Assembly (NCBI GenBank): GCA_928724745.1
Contig: CAKMXJ010000003.1
Coordinates: 310,001 to 374,000 of the forward strand
Direction of reading: 5' to 3'
Source of the DNA: Anthracocystis setariae
Taxonomy: Eukaryota; Basidiomycota; Ustilaginomycetes; Ustilaginales; Ustilaginaceae
Length of the DNA: 64,000 nucleotides
The notes under the pieces were generated by a model, which was not told the origin of the DNA, made no database searches, and saw only the letters and a list, made by a program, of their open reading frames with translations. Positions within the stretch are counted from its first letter, which is position 1. Each line of letters begins with the position of its first letter. The translations under genes were made by a program, and so were the position numbers. This document shows, in pieces, positions 29,408-41,000 of the stretch.

Positions 29408-32400
29408 CTAGTTGAAGTTGCCACCTGCAATGGGAGTGGATGGAGGCAACCGCTGAATGTTGAGCACGACTATAGCCGCTACCTCGTCGTCGGCGCTTGC
29501 AAGCGCATTCGACACTGTCGACGCATTCGAAACTGTCCTTGCATGGTTACAGCTCGTTCTCGCCCCAGACTTGGTAGGGCTTGGGTTAGGACTTGGACTC
29601 GGTGGGGCTCCAGTTGCAGGCCTCGCGAGAATCGCAAGCGTTAAAGTCAGCGGCGTCGGCCCAAATTTGAGTGGCACAGAGCCCGAAAGCTCCTGCATGC
29701 GATCATCCCACCTCAGCCAGTGGAGAAATTCGGGCCACGTATTGTAATACTCAAAAAACTTTTCGTCCTGCAGCACCGGTTGGTAGCTAAGTCTGCGGCC
29801 AGATCGCTTGCCTGGTGATCCCGGTGCACCGCCCACCAACGGGGGCGCAGCGGTGCCGGACAGTGCGGAGACACGAACTAGCTCACCTGGTCGTACGGTG
29901 ACATTGTGGGATTTGGGCCGTGACCAGGGCGTAGAGCCTCCAGGTGGACGTTCGCAGCGGGCAGAGGAGTCACTGCGGCGGTGCGTAATCGACGAGGACT
30001 GAATCCCTGAAGGGCGGACACGAGAAGGGGTGACCGTGGATTGGGGAGTTTGGAATGCGGCTGCTCCACGGGAAGAACTGGAGGTGGCAGACCCAGGCCC
30101 TGCGCTGCCTCCTGGGAAGGTTCCCGGTTCGCCAGAGCCAGTCATGGTTGCATCTCCGTTGGTTCGGACAGGCGTATGAGAATTTTTGTCTTTATTAGTG
30201 CCAGCGAATCGGTGTGAAGCTCCGGAAAGGACGGGAGATGCCGGTACTTGCCCTGCCGATGACCTGACTGCACGGATTGTCGGTCGCAATCCTTCATCCT
30301 TCTCGCTGTGCTCGGCTGCTCTGGCCCTGCCATGATATGTTCCTGCGGTGGACTTGACCGAGCTGTGGCGGCCGCCACTAGAGCGGAAAGCATCCCTTTG
30401 CGCTGCAGTCGAGTCAGGTACATAATTGACCGCGGAATTTCTCTTGGTGTTCTCCTTTGTAACACGAATGGTTGCCGCAGCGAAGAGGTCATCTTCGGCG
30501 TCTTCAAAGGGATCGTCTGCCCCTAACCCATCAGTGGTCGACCTGGTGGCATTTGTGTCAACTGAGCCGCCCCGATCGGCTGAATTCGTGTACTTTTCGA
30601 GATGCTGTGAGAGGTTGCGTTGCCCCTGGTGAATGCTGACCTGCTGTGCTGCTTGAACGGTTCCCGATGCCTCGATGCTGACCTTGCGAGCATACCCAAC
30701 CACTGCGTCATCCAAGTCCACAGACCCTCCGACCGCTGGGCGAGCTCGGCTGTGTCCAAGGCTTGCGGCGGCATTGGATTGATCCGAGTTTCGTGTTCGC
30801 TCTGTACGACTATCGTCATTGCTTTCGGGAGAGCTCTCAAAGCCAGCGTTGAGATTAAAAGCGGGCGAAGTGCTGATGTGGGCGTTCCTGTGACGCATTG
30901 GCGCGGAGAATAGAGAGCGACGAACAGGCACCTCTAGAGGTGAGTCGAGGCACAAGTTCTCGGGGCGTGACGCTCCTCCGCGTCGTCGTTCCGGCGTGCT
31001 CGGTATGAATGCTCCGCTGGCATCCCGGTCCATCGTTTCATCGTAGAAGAGATTCGACTCCCAGCTGCTCCGAGCGGCGAGACTTTTTAAGGTTGTCATT
31101 TGCGAAAGATCTCTTCCCATCACCCCCCTCAACCCGAGTCCTATCGACATTGGACGTTCCAAGTCGGCACTATCATCAAGCATCTCTAGGCCTGGACCTA
31201 CACCGGAACTGTCTGCGGAGTCTGGGTAGCGTTGGGATGTGGCAGCGGTAACGTCTTTGATAGAACGACTCGTCTTGCTCTTCGTTTTCCTGCTGAAAAG
31301 GTTCAAGACAGCGCTTCGCTTAAACTTCTCCTTCGCAGGAGGTGACGGTTGAGTGACAGTGAACGCAGGAACAGGTACAAAGGCGGATGGAGCGGTCCCA
31401 GACGCAGTGTCTGTCGGGTCTGTCACAACCTGTTGCGGGTCTCTTTCCCGTAGTTTGGGCTCATGACCGTCATTGGAGGGCGCCAAGGTCATTGCGTCAG
31501 AGAAGGGGGAACGATCAGCAGATACAGCAGCACAAGGGTCGAGGAATGGGCTGTTCTTTTCGTCCTCCTTTGCGCTCTTGCCCGTCTTCTTTCCCACTGG
31601 ACCAAGACTGCCCCATCCGAAGCGAGGGGATCGTTCGTCGGCCAACGTTTGGTCTTCGTCGCCTGTATCGCAGGCACCGTGCGACTTCTCGCAGTCAGGG
31701 TGACTGTCATCCGGATGTGCACCTCGGAAGTGGCGATCTTCAGCAGCACAATAGCGTCGGCAGCACACCATAAGCAGGACAAGCATCACGAGGCCACCGA
31801 CACCACCGAGTGACGCGGCCAGCGCAAACTTGGCCTTGGAGCTCAAGCGCCCTGCATTGGGGTCTGAGGAAGATGTCGAAGCGATGCCGTTCGTTGAGGA
31901 CGAGTCTGAAGCACTACGGCTGGCATCTGGAGGAGATGTCGAAGGCATGGTAGAAGCTACAGGTGAAATGAGAAAGCTGCGCTTTGACCAGGTTCGAAAC
32001 CCGCTGGCTTCCATTGACTCGACAGCGAGTTGCGCATGAACTCTGTCGAAACCGCTCTTTGGAGTATTGCCGGACAGGAGCATGGTAACAGGGTCAAAAT
32101 GGATCCAATGACCCGCCTCCAGCGGGTCAAGAGTCAATTGAGGTAGCGACTGCCCCAACTGTGTGGCCTCAAAATACGCTCCCAGCTGAATTTGAAACGT
32201 CTTTCCGGGCAAAAGCTGAACATCTGGAAGTGAAGAGACCGAGAAGCCCGAGGCGTATACAGTGATGCGAGCCGAGGCGCCCACTGGCTCAGCAGCATGA
32301 TCGACCTCGTCTGTCAATGTGATGGGAATCGTGATGGTTGCAGGTCCGTTCATCGTTAGATTCAATGGAGGCGTGCCCGAAAATTTTCGAGAGGTTTCGT

Positions 32401-33310
32401 CGAAAGAAAGCCATGGGCCTGCAGCGGTAGTATTCGCGGTTACACGGATCCGTGAAGCGTTGATTGGAATGCCTCTTGAATCGACGATACCATCCAGCGA
32501 TAGAGTGCCCTGGAACGGCTCGCCCGCTGTAGCGTTGATGGGTGGGAACGGCACCGCCTGAATGAGAGACGCACCACTCACCACTAGCTGAAAGGAGCTG
32601 TTGACACCTGCGTAGCCCGGAACGTCGCTGGCAGTGATGACAACCGTGTAGAAACTGCCAGTTGTGTGTACATCGGTTGGTGCCAAGCCCCATACGGTGA
32701 CGGTCTGATCGTAGTGCAGCCATGGAGGTAATGGCGACCCGTCTGACAAAGTAGCCGAAAGGTAGACGCTGTGACTGTCTGAAGTGAAAGTATCGCCGGC
32801 AAACCCCAAAGAGAATGACCATCCTAGAGGCAATAGCTGTGCGCCAGAAGGCAATATGGAGTCTTCTCCAAGAGTTGTGGCGATCGGAAGCTGTTGGTCG
32901 AGCGGTTTGTTGACGACGGGGCCTGCTCCTGGCATGAGAAGAAGGTGGTAAACAGCCGATGCTGTACTCCCCGTCGCAGGATTGACGGCAGTAAGAAGCA
33001 CGGTTGTGTTTGTGCGTGCGGAATCCTCTGATGCGAGTGGCGGCGTACCGGAGATGGATCGATTCGCCGGCTCAAAGATTGCCCATGTTGGCAAGCCAGT
33101 GGCAGTGTAGTGTAAAGGTGCTGTGGAATCGGTATCGACAAAAGTGTCGGGAGCAAACGACCATCGATATGGCTGCCCATATCGAGCTAGGGCAGGGGTC
33201 TGCTCACTTATAGGATGCTCTACACGAACTGCGGCTTCTACAGTACCGAGGAGAAGCAAGATGACCGTGCAAATCACCCTGGCTAAAGTAGTTCCTCGAT
33301 TGGTGCGCAT
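29408..33310 (-). CDS. AXL2: Axl2-like cadherin-domain membrane protein
   Basis: 1300 residues in a single exon, ATG at 33310. A signal peptide (RVICTVILLLLGTVEA) is followed by about 420 residues of repeated dystroglycan-type cadherin (CADG) modules. These show the recurring pattern LPxWxxFxxxxxxxSGTPP, for example GLPTWAIFEPANRSISGTPP, LPPWLHYD and WLSFDETSRKFSGTPP. A single membrane span (LGGVGGLVMLVLLMVCC) lies near 495-515, then a disordered cytoplasmic tail of about 780 residues. Near the end, FFEYYNTWPEFLHWLRWDDR is a compact conserved-looking stretch. Yeast Axl2 has the same layout and marks axial bud sites. A smut homologue would act in cell polarity, septation or budding. The tail is longer than in yeast Axl2. 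Confidence 0.8.
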   Translation of the reverse strand: MRTNRGTTLARVICTVILLLLGTVEAAVRVEHPISEQTPALARYGQPYRWSFAPDTFVDTDSTAPLHYTATGLPTWAIFEPANRSISGTPPLASEDSARTNTTVLLTAVNPATGSTASAVYHLLLMPGAGPVVNKPLDQQLPIATTLGEDSILPSGAQLLPLGWSFSLGFAGDTFTSDSHSVYLSATLSDGSPLPPWLHYDQTVTVWGLAPTDVHTTGSFYTVVITASDVPGYAGVNSSFQLVVSGASLIQAVPFPPINATAGEPFQGTLSLDGIVDSRGIPINASRIRVTANTTAAGPWLSFDETSRKFSGTPPLNLTMNGPATITIPITLTDEVDHAAEPVGASARITVYASGFSVSSLPDVQLLPGKTFQIQLGAYFEATQLGQSLPQLTLDPLEAGHWIHFDPVTMLLSGNTPKSGFDRVHAQLAVESMEASGFRTWSKRSFLISPVASTMPSTSPPDASRSASDSSSTNGIASTSSSDPNAGRLSSKAKFALAASLGGVGGLVMLVLLMVCCRRYCAAEDRHFRGAHPDDSHPDCEKSHGACDTGDEDQTLADERSPRFGWGSLGPVGKKTGKSAKEDEKNSPFLDPCAAVSADRSPFSDAMTLAPSNDGHEPKLRERDPQQVVTDPTDTASGTAPSAFVPVPAFTVTQPSPPAKEKFKRSAVLNLFSRKTKSKTSRSIKDVTAATSQRYPDSADSSGVGPGLEMLDDSADLERPMSIGLGLRGVMGRDLSQMTTLKSLAARSSWESNLFYDETMDRDASGAFIPSTPERRRGGASRPENLCLDSPLEVPVRRSLFSAPMRHRNAHISTSPAFNLNAGFESSPESNDDSRTERTRNSDQSNAAASLGHSRARPAVGGSVDLDDAVVGYARKVSIEASGTVQAAQQVSIHQGQRNLSQHLEKYTNSADRGGSVDTNATRSTTDGLGADDPFEDAEDDLFAAATIRVTKENTKRNSAVNYVPDSTAAQRDAFRSSGGRHSSVKSTAGTYHGRARAAEHSEKDEGLRPTIRAVRSSAGQVPASPVLSGASHRFAGTNKDKNSHTPVRTNGDATMTGSGEPGTFPGGSAGPGSATSSSSRGAAAFQTPQSTVTPSRVRPSGIQSSSITHRRSDSSARCERPPGGSTPWSRPKSHNVTVRPGELVRVSALSGTAAPPLVGGAPGSPGKRSGRRLSYQPVLQDEKFFEYYNTWPEFLHWLRWDDRMQELSGSVPLKFGPTPLTLTLAILARPATGAPPSPSPNPSPTKSGARTSCNHARTVSNASTVSNALASADDEVAAIVVLNIQRLPPSTPIAGGNFN

Positions 33311-34803
33311 CCTGTCTAAGCTGCCAGGACACAGTGCGAGGCGAGAGAGAAGAGCGGATTATGAGTCAGCTACTCCACGTTCGAGGTGGACGGCTATGGA
33401 GACCGACGGCTTGGTAACAGAACAGAAAGGAGCAACGTGACTATGGAAGTCGTCGAATGCTATCGAATAGAGCAGAGGCAGACGCAAAATGCGTGTTCTC
33501 GTTGTGGATTGATGTTGTAAAGACCGTGCTGGTTGATTCGTGGTGTGGGCTACGCCATCGAGTTGCGAAGCGAAGGTGTTGACACGGACGAGGACGAATA
33601 GATCTGGGGGAGCGCGCACAGGGGATGGAAAGGAAGAGCCGGAAGGAGAGTGGTGGGAGTGGTAGAAAGGTCGAAAGTTGATAGCTGGACAGGAAAGGAA
33701 CTTCAGCGATGATAAAACCAAAGTCAAACCAACAGGCGGTACAGCCAAGGGGAAGAACAACGGTGGTGACTAATATGGTAATCGTTTCGCAAAGAGAGGC
33801 CCTCGAAGTACATTAGCCATCAAGATCTTCGTAGCGTGCATTGTCTCCCAACACTGCCTGCAGAGGTATGACACTTGGCGCGTAGTGGGAGCAGACGCGA
33901 ACGCCGCAACGCCGCAACATGGCCCCAACTTCTTTCCCAAGTAATGGACCAACTGAACATTTCACGAGCTACGATGTCAAGCGGTCACCATCGAGCAGAG
34001 CTCCTAGACTGAGGGCAAAGACATTCACGAGGTAAAGGATCTCCAACGCAAGGAGGTAGCTGCCGCGCGGAATCCGCTTCGGAGCATTCGCAGGATCATG
34101 CCGAACTGAACGGATTCTCCAGTCACGGCGAAGCAGGCTCGCAAGCTTGCCGCACCCCCCTTTTGGCAAGTTGAAGCAGGTTGTCGGCCACAGCATTACG
34201 CCACGCCATCACGAAGCAAGGGTCAATTTACATGAGCGGCATGATTGCCGCAGTGAGCTATTTGCGTCGTCGGCAAAGGACTGAGGGATGGCATACTGCG
34301 ATGCTGGGACATAGCTGGGGAGAGGTATTGCAGAGACAGCATCAAGAGGATCGAGGGTCTGAATTCAACAACGGCTGCCATGAATTCAGCCCGAGCAGTC
34401 AGTTGCCGAAGATAGAGCGTACGTGTTGTTGGAACCAAGCATGTGGATGGGATCCCTGTGATGATCCTGACAAGTACGAGGCTGGTTTGGGACAAGATGA
34501 TCGCAGCAAGTAACCCGACAGCAAGCCAGCATGCACGTTTTTGGTCCCTTGCATACGTCGAAGAATGCGCAGTTTGGCAGGCGTGCGACGTTTTTCCCTC
34601 TCGAAGGTGTTACGGATTCAGAACCTCACACTACTTTTCGCTGCGAACTCATGTCCGAGTCCCGATTGCATGTTGGCGTGCTTCCACAATTTGAGGTTGA
34701 CACGGACCACCACTTCCTAGCGCTTCCAGCCTCAGACCATACTTCAACCTGACTGGAATCTTTGCAACCGCTCTTCTTTGCCACCTACCTTGACAAGCCT
34801 ACA
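33311..34803. other. Divergent promoter interval, AXL2-like gene and BET3
   Basis: About 1.5 kb between divergent starts with no supported gene. A 133-codon minus frame directly before AXL2 (33359-33760) is rich in Ser, Pro and Phe and looks like leader sequence. Confidence 0.5.
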
Positions 34804-35714
<911 letters not shown>

Positions 35715-36973
35715 ATCAGGTTGCCTCTTTGTCTCGCGCATTTCAGCTCTCTCACTCTGTACTTTTAGCAATCTGCGCTCATCCGATACATATCCTCGAC
35801 ACCGATTCCTACAAATTGTGCGAGTTGCCACCGTCGTCTTTGCAACGAGCGCTTGTACCAACATTTGGTTGCCAAGTGATAAGATGAAATGTTCATCTTG
35901 GAACGAGTTATGCTCAGAAAAGAGACCGCGTTTTCTCGCATCTTGCCAACTCCTAAATGATCATCGAAATACTGTAGCAGCATCGGGAGTTGCGTCGCTC
36001 TCCGTCGTTCATTTCAAGCCACGCCACAAAGCCACAAACACGGTAATCGCAGCAAAGTTGACATTGGACTGCAATCACACTTTCCAGTTCGGCGTAACCG
36101 TGGAAGCTCGAAGTGGCTTTGTCGGAACAGCCTTGCATACTGTATTATTTAGGGAGCAGCTGCAACGAACCCACGCCGCATCTCTGGTCATCGCCTTGTC
36201 ACAATGTGCAAGTCCAATCCTGAAAATAACATCGCAAAGCAGCCGTAATCGCGACAACCAGAGGCACTTGTGTCGGTCGAGCAAGCGTGCCGACAAGCTC
36301 TTTGGCCTCACCTCGTCTGTACGTTCGCCTGACTGTTGCCGTCAACGGTCGCTGCTTCTGCACACCGCCCAAGCAAACATGCTATGGTCTACTGGAGACG
36401 AATGGGTCAACATCGGATTGCTTGGGTGTGCTTGGCGTACATCATAAAGTTAACTCGGTGGGATCAAACTCTGACCTTGTTAATCGGTCCATTTCTCGAT
36501 AACGCTTTGTCGCTTGCAGTATGCAGCCTCTGGCCTGCACATCGGTTCAGCTATTCTCACGCTCTTCGGATTGGGTTTCCGAGCGGTACCCGTCCGTTGT
36601 TTCATCTCTTTCTCCCACGCTTTCATTCCCTTTCCCAACCAACCTTTCTCGAAACTTTAACTATGCTCTTCGTCCACAGGCTTTACCTTTTGGACTGCTG
36701 GAGCACAGTTACACAAGATGCAGTGTACCAAAACGAGTCAAGGTGGTCGATCCTGCCGGATCAGCCGAATCGTTCTGCGTAGTTTTCCCTCTGTCTTCCT
36801 CCGTAACTCTTCGTGTGCCCTGGGAATCGGCAACTGCGGCTGATCACCTACTCGAAGACGGCACTGTTCTATCAAAAAGCAGCTCTCTCTTATCTTTCTC
36901 CAGATATCATCTCAAGACAAAACTCGTACCGACATATCGCATCCTTGCCCTCTCTGTCCAAGTTCCGATCGCA
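35715..36973. other. Intergenic and probable leader of the 36974 gene
   Basis: No independent gene supported. From about 36540 the sequence is rich in T and C (TTTCTC, TTTCCC runs), typical of a fungal leader. The frame of the next gene is open back to an ATG at 36521, but that stretch does not look protein-like. Confidence 0.5.
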
Positions 36974-39900
36974 ATGGAGATGGCGAGCAAAACAATCTTT
37001 TTGACGTCTCCGGGCAAGCAAGGTACAGCTTCTCAGGCAGCTGCAAGTGGGCAAGAGCAGCTTCCAACCCCACCGTTGGCATTCTCTGGTACCTCTAAGG
37101 GCACTTCTTCGACGTCTGAGGAAATTTTCAACAACGCCAACCCAACCATAAACCAGAAGCCTCTCTCACCCCTGACGCTTGATGAGCTTGGTCTTCATCC
37201 ACCGCCCACCCCAAGCGCTTTACTTGATATCACAATGCCTGACACGTTTCCCATGCTGGAAGATGGAGCCAACAGAGCTGCTCAGGCAGTCAAGAGACTT
37301 TCTGGAGGCGATGGGATGTCTCAGGTACCAGTGAGCTTGACGATCACGCCAAATGGAAACGAGGAGACTACGCAAGGAGCAGCTTGCAGTACCCTGGAGC
37401 AGAAACAGACGGGAGCAAGTCTACCGAATCCTGTTCCTCCCGGTCCATCAAGTTCAGTGGAGTATGAATCTTTCCTTACTTCATTCCTCCAAAGTCTCGG
37501 CGATGATCCACCGGAGTCTGTCAAGCTAAATCCCCCGTGTGCCACAGCAGCAGACAGCGCTTCCTCCACTGGTGATGCCCTCCAACTGCGCGGGACTCTT
37601 CTCCAAGTACAACATAAAGCGGAGAACAAGCGGGAGGAAGAAAAAAGCCTTGCTCTGCAAGGAGCTTCTGTTCAAAGGCAGTTGCGCGCCCGCAATCCCG
37701 GTGGTGGTTCTGGGATGAACATGCACAGTGGTGCGGCGACGTCATTTTTCCAATGGAACTCCTGCCTGTCCTCTGGAAGTCTTGGTGGAGCTCGGGATGA
37801 TGCCACAGAGACGACTGCGTATCTGAGGCAAGAGTCGCCTTCTAGCGCCGAACTCTTACGCCAGTTGTTCCCAACGACGGCATCCACAAGTAGCTACTCT
37901 CGCCCGTCCTGGTCGGTCTCGTCAGAGGCTCGAACCGCCAGTCAAACCTCTGATCTGCGAGCTACCAGTCGATTACCTGCTTCCGCCGATCGGCAAGCTC
38001 CCTGGTCCTCATTTCTTGCGTCAGAATCGGATCTTTTCCAGGTCAAATCCAAGCCTTTGGAGCGGAGCAGTTTGTCGACAGCCATCGCAAAGGCCCCTAC
38101 TGCCCCTCTGAATACCAATCCGTCGTTACCAGAGGCTACCGGTCGCGTGGCACATGCTGATGCGTCCAGCGCCTTGACTACGGCAAAATGGCCTCTCAAT
38201 CTCGCAAACCTGTCCCAATTTGCCTTGCCTCAGGCACCACCTTTGCAACCCGAGCATCGCTACCCCATACAGATTTCAGAGACGGACGGGCGTTACGACT
38301 TGGATACTGAAACTGATCGTGAATCAGAAGCAGACAACCGACGTGAAAAGAGTCCTTCTCATAGCGATGGCAACGGCACATCTCCGTCAAAACGACACTC
38401 GGTCCCAAGAGGTATCAAAAGGGCTTCATTCGACTCGACTCGTAATGAGAATGAGAATGAGAGTGTCGACTCACGTCTCACACGCTTGGTATCGTCCGAC
38501 AGCGACAAGGCAAGGCACGGCTCGAGGTCTGGGCTCTCTGCTTCCTCTCACTCTCAAGAAGTTGCAATTGTGGATCCTTCTACTGTTGGAGAATCCAATG
38601 CCAGCTCCCTCAAGATGGTTCCTCTCTCCAACATCGTACGCTCTAGAAGCTGGTCAAGTGCTTCTCATACTACATCGGGCAGCTTGAGTCCATGGCTGAC
38701 GGGATCTGGGCCAGCAATCCAAGCGCGAAAATCAGTATGCTTTGGCACACCGAGCGCCAAAAGCAGGCTAGGCAAAAGCCCAATCAGCGATGTCGACAAA
38801 TCTGGAAGGGATGTTCTGAGCGGAAAGTCAGCGAACGAATCTGCCAGTACGACATCTGTTCCTAAGGATGCTTCTACAACTCCTTCAAGAGCAGCCTCGA
38901 GCAGCCAGAACACCACTCGAGACTTTACACGGCAAGCACTGCTTGACTTGGTCCGGCGCACAAGCCCTAATGTTCCTGGCAATCCAAGCACTCTTGCTAC
39001 TGGACCCGACAAGGGAGCCAAACGTGCAGCACCATCCAGTAAAACGAGTGCTTCGGCGTCGCATGAAATGCCCGCCCCTCCACAAGGCTGTGTGCAGCTA
39101 CTGAATTGGCAACAACAACGCAAACGTCAGAAGCACAATACAAGCCGCACCGAGATCACCAAAGAAACGTCTACCTCGGGTCACCAGGATGAACACCAGC
39201 TCCGATTGTCGAAACGTAGCAGTACGGATCACGAAGCGGAGCGAAAGGCACGGAAGCAAGCACAATATCAGCGGGTGCTTCTGCAGCTCAATGAGCAGAT
39301 GCGGATGAACATGTATTCGGAAAAGCAGAGACAGAAGGGGTTACAGAGCGACGTGCATCAAAAAGATGCCTCGGAGCGCAAGGTAAGCCAAGAAGCAGGG
39401 ATGGATGTTCCAGCTCCGGCGCCTGCTGTAGATTGCGGCGGACTGCGCCTAGATCCGTCCAGCTGCAAGGATGGCTCGACATCTTCGCATGATGGATCAC
39501 TCGGGGATGACCCTGCGTCCGTGCGAATTGAGGGTTCGCAAACCTCTGTCGGGAGCGCGATGATGGGGGTGAATTCGAAGCCAAAGGGAATCGTCTCATC
39601 AAGCACGGTCAGCCAGAGCTCGGCGGGAGATGGGTTGTCAGATACAGCAGCGAAGTCCGCAATCTCGCAGAATGAGACAAGTTCAGCTGTGTTTCTCAAG
39701 GTCCCAACCGCCAGTATCGACTCGGAGTTCTCCTCCACCTCTAATGCTTTCTTCAACATCAGTTCGAGCTTATCAAGATTCGGGACTATTTTGCCCCAAA
39801 ACGCACCTTGCAGCCAGCCCCTCCCATCTGATCTCTACGCTCAGGAAGCGCCATCGTGGAAGAACCAGTCATACTGGACCCCATCCACTCTCCCAGGCTT

Positions 39901-40576
39901 TACATCCAGCTGCGACAATGTTGACACGCGTCTAAATTCGACCAGTTTCGGCTTGCCGGTAACTTCGTTCCCTCGTACCGCCCCATCCGCCGCGGAAGAC
40001 GATCTGTGGGAGGTACTGAAGTTCAAGCATCCGAATTGGCTTCGAGATTCAGGCACCCCTACTCTGACCCCGCTGGTCTCGTTCGGAAATCTCGCCAAGC
40101 CGGTTCACGCCAGCGACTTGGCGTCCACTGCCTCTACAGTTCCCGCGCCGAGTGAGCGTAGCTTGATGGCGAGCTTTCAAGATGGGTGTATCGGTAAAGC
40201 TCGTCCAAAGTCGTGTGCGAGCGGGACGAAAGGCAAGCGACCGTTTGCACCGGGGGAAAATGTGGTCTTCTGGGCGGTCCAAGGCGAATTCTCGGTCAAG
40301 TTGATGGGCAGAGTGGAAAGTGTAAGTTGGTGTTGCGATCAGCCATTAGACATGGGCGTTCGTTCTGACTCTTGGTCGTTTCGCATGACGATTCGATGCC
40401 TCTATGAACAGATGACGGAGAGCTCGGCGAGCATTATCGTGATGACGAGGTCGGGGGAAGACCGTCGCAACAATCGCGATAAGGGCGCCGACGATCGAGA
40501 AGAGAAGGTCCATCACAACATCTCGTTTACGAATATTGTTCCGATGGACCAGGCGGTCGTGCTTGGTTTTGTCTAG
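36974..40576 (+). CDS. Large disordered protein with compact C-terminal segment, unknown
   Basis: The frame is open from 36521. The preferred start is the ATG at 36974 (MEMASKTIFLTSPGKQ), because the preceding translation looks like pyrimidine-rich leader. About 1201 residues unspliced. Most of the protein is Ser/Thr/Gln-rich and disordered, with a charged helix near the middle of the C-terminal half (HEAERKARKQAQYQRVLLQL). The last ~80 residues look folded: PGENVVFWAVQGEFSVKLMG at one end and HHNISFTNIVPMDQAVVLGF at the other. Inside this segment sits a 90-nt in-frame intron candidate, 40322-40411 (GTAAGT to GAACAG). Splicing joins GRVES to MTESSASIIV and removes 30 poorly constrained residues, so the spliced product of about 1171 residues is favoured. 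No family recognised. Confidence 0.65.
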   Translation: MEMASKTIFLTSPGKQGTASQAAASGQEQLPTPPLAFSGTSKGTSSTSEEIFNNANPTINQKPLSPLTLDELGLHPPPTPSALLDITMPDTFPMLEDGANRAAQAVKRLSGGDGMSQVPVSLTITPNGNEETTQGAACSTLEQKQTGASLPNPVPPGPSSSVEYESFLTSFLQSLGDDPPESVKLNPPCATAADSASSTGDALQLRGTLLQVQHKAENKREEEKSLALQGASVQRQLRARNPGGGSGMNMHSGAATSFFQWNSCLSSGSLGGARDDATETTAYLRQESPSSAELLRQLFPTTASTSSYSRPSWSVSSEARTASQTSDLRATSRLPASADRQAPWSSFLASESDLFQVKSKPLERSSLSTAIAKAPTAPLNTNPSLPEATGRVAHADASSALTTAKWPLNLANLSQFALPQAPPLQPEHRYPIQISETDGRYDLDTETDRESEADNRREKSPSHSDGNGTSPSKRHSVPRGIKRASFDSTRNENENESVDSRLTRLVSSDSDKARHGSRSGLSASSHSQEVAIVDPSTVGESNASSLKMVPLSNIVRSRSWSSASHTTSGSLSPWLTGSGPAIQARKSVCFGTPSAKSRLGKSPISDVDKSGRDVLSGKSANESASTTSVPKDASTTPSRAASSSQNTTRDFTRQALLDLVRRTSPNVPGNPSTLATGPDKGAKRAAPSSKTSASASHEMPAPPQGCVQLLNWQQQRKRQKHNTSRTEITKETSTSGHQDEHQLRLSKRSSTDHEAERKARKQAQYQRVLLQLNEQMRMNMYSEKQRQKGLQSDVHQKDASERKVSQEAGMDVPAPAPAVDCGGLRLDPSSCKDGSTSSHDGSLGDDPASVRIEGSQTSVGSAMMGVNSKPKGIVSSSTVSQSSAGDGLSDTAAKSAISQNETSSAVFLKVPTASIDSEFSSTSNAFFNISSSLSRFGTILPQNAPCSQPLPSDLYAQEAPSWKNQSYWTPSTLPGFTSSCDNVDTRLNSTSFGLPVTSFPRTAPSAAEDDLWEVLKFKHPNWLRDSGTPTLTPLVSFGNLAKPVHASDLASTASTVPAPSERSLMASFQDGCIGKARPKSCASGTKGKRPFAPGENVVFWAVQGEFSVKLMGRVESVSWCCDQPLDMGVRSDSWSFRMTIRCLYEQMTESSASIIVMTRSGEDRRNNRDKGADDREEKVHHNISFTNIVPMDQAVVLGFV

Positions 40577-41000
40577 AATAGCCTTGGGTCTATCAGCTTA
40601 TGTTCAATCGGGATCATGCTTGTGTGTATCTGTTTTCGATTGTGATGGTCGTGCGAGACAGATGGTGAAGCACTGCTACGGTGCGCGCTACTTGACTTGC
40701 TGAAGTGTGAATGTTTTACTCAAGACGAATGTTAGCCTTTCTGTTTCTACAGAATTGAACCATGCAGAAAATAGAAGCTCGGAATGCGGAAGAAGTTGTT
40801 GATGGAGGAGGGACGCGCGTATTCAAGTTGGTTACGCTCAGGCTGCATTTCGAGTGATCTGCTTTGCTCCACTTGCACTCTCTCAACCAACACGCAACCT
40901 CTACTCTGACCTTGTTTGCTCATCATCGCCATCCTTTCACCCGTTAACATCCCATCGTGTCTCTCTCTCTCTTTCTCTCCACATATCGCGGCTTTAAGAG
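40577..41000. other. Intergenic, RPN12 promoter
   Basis: 424 bases. A TC-rich stretch (TCTCTCTCTCTTTCTC) lies just before the RPN12 ATG. No gene supported. Confidence 0.5.

Noticed and set aside
36521..36973. N-terminal extension of the large unknown protein from the ATG at 36521
   Set aside because: The translated stretch is pyrimidine-derived (Ser, Leu, Phe, Pro-rich) and looks like a leader; the ATG at 36974 begins a better sequence. Not excluded.
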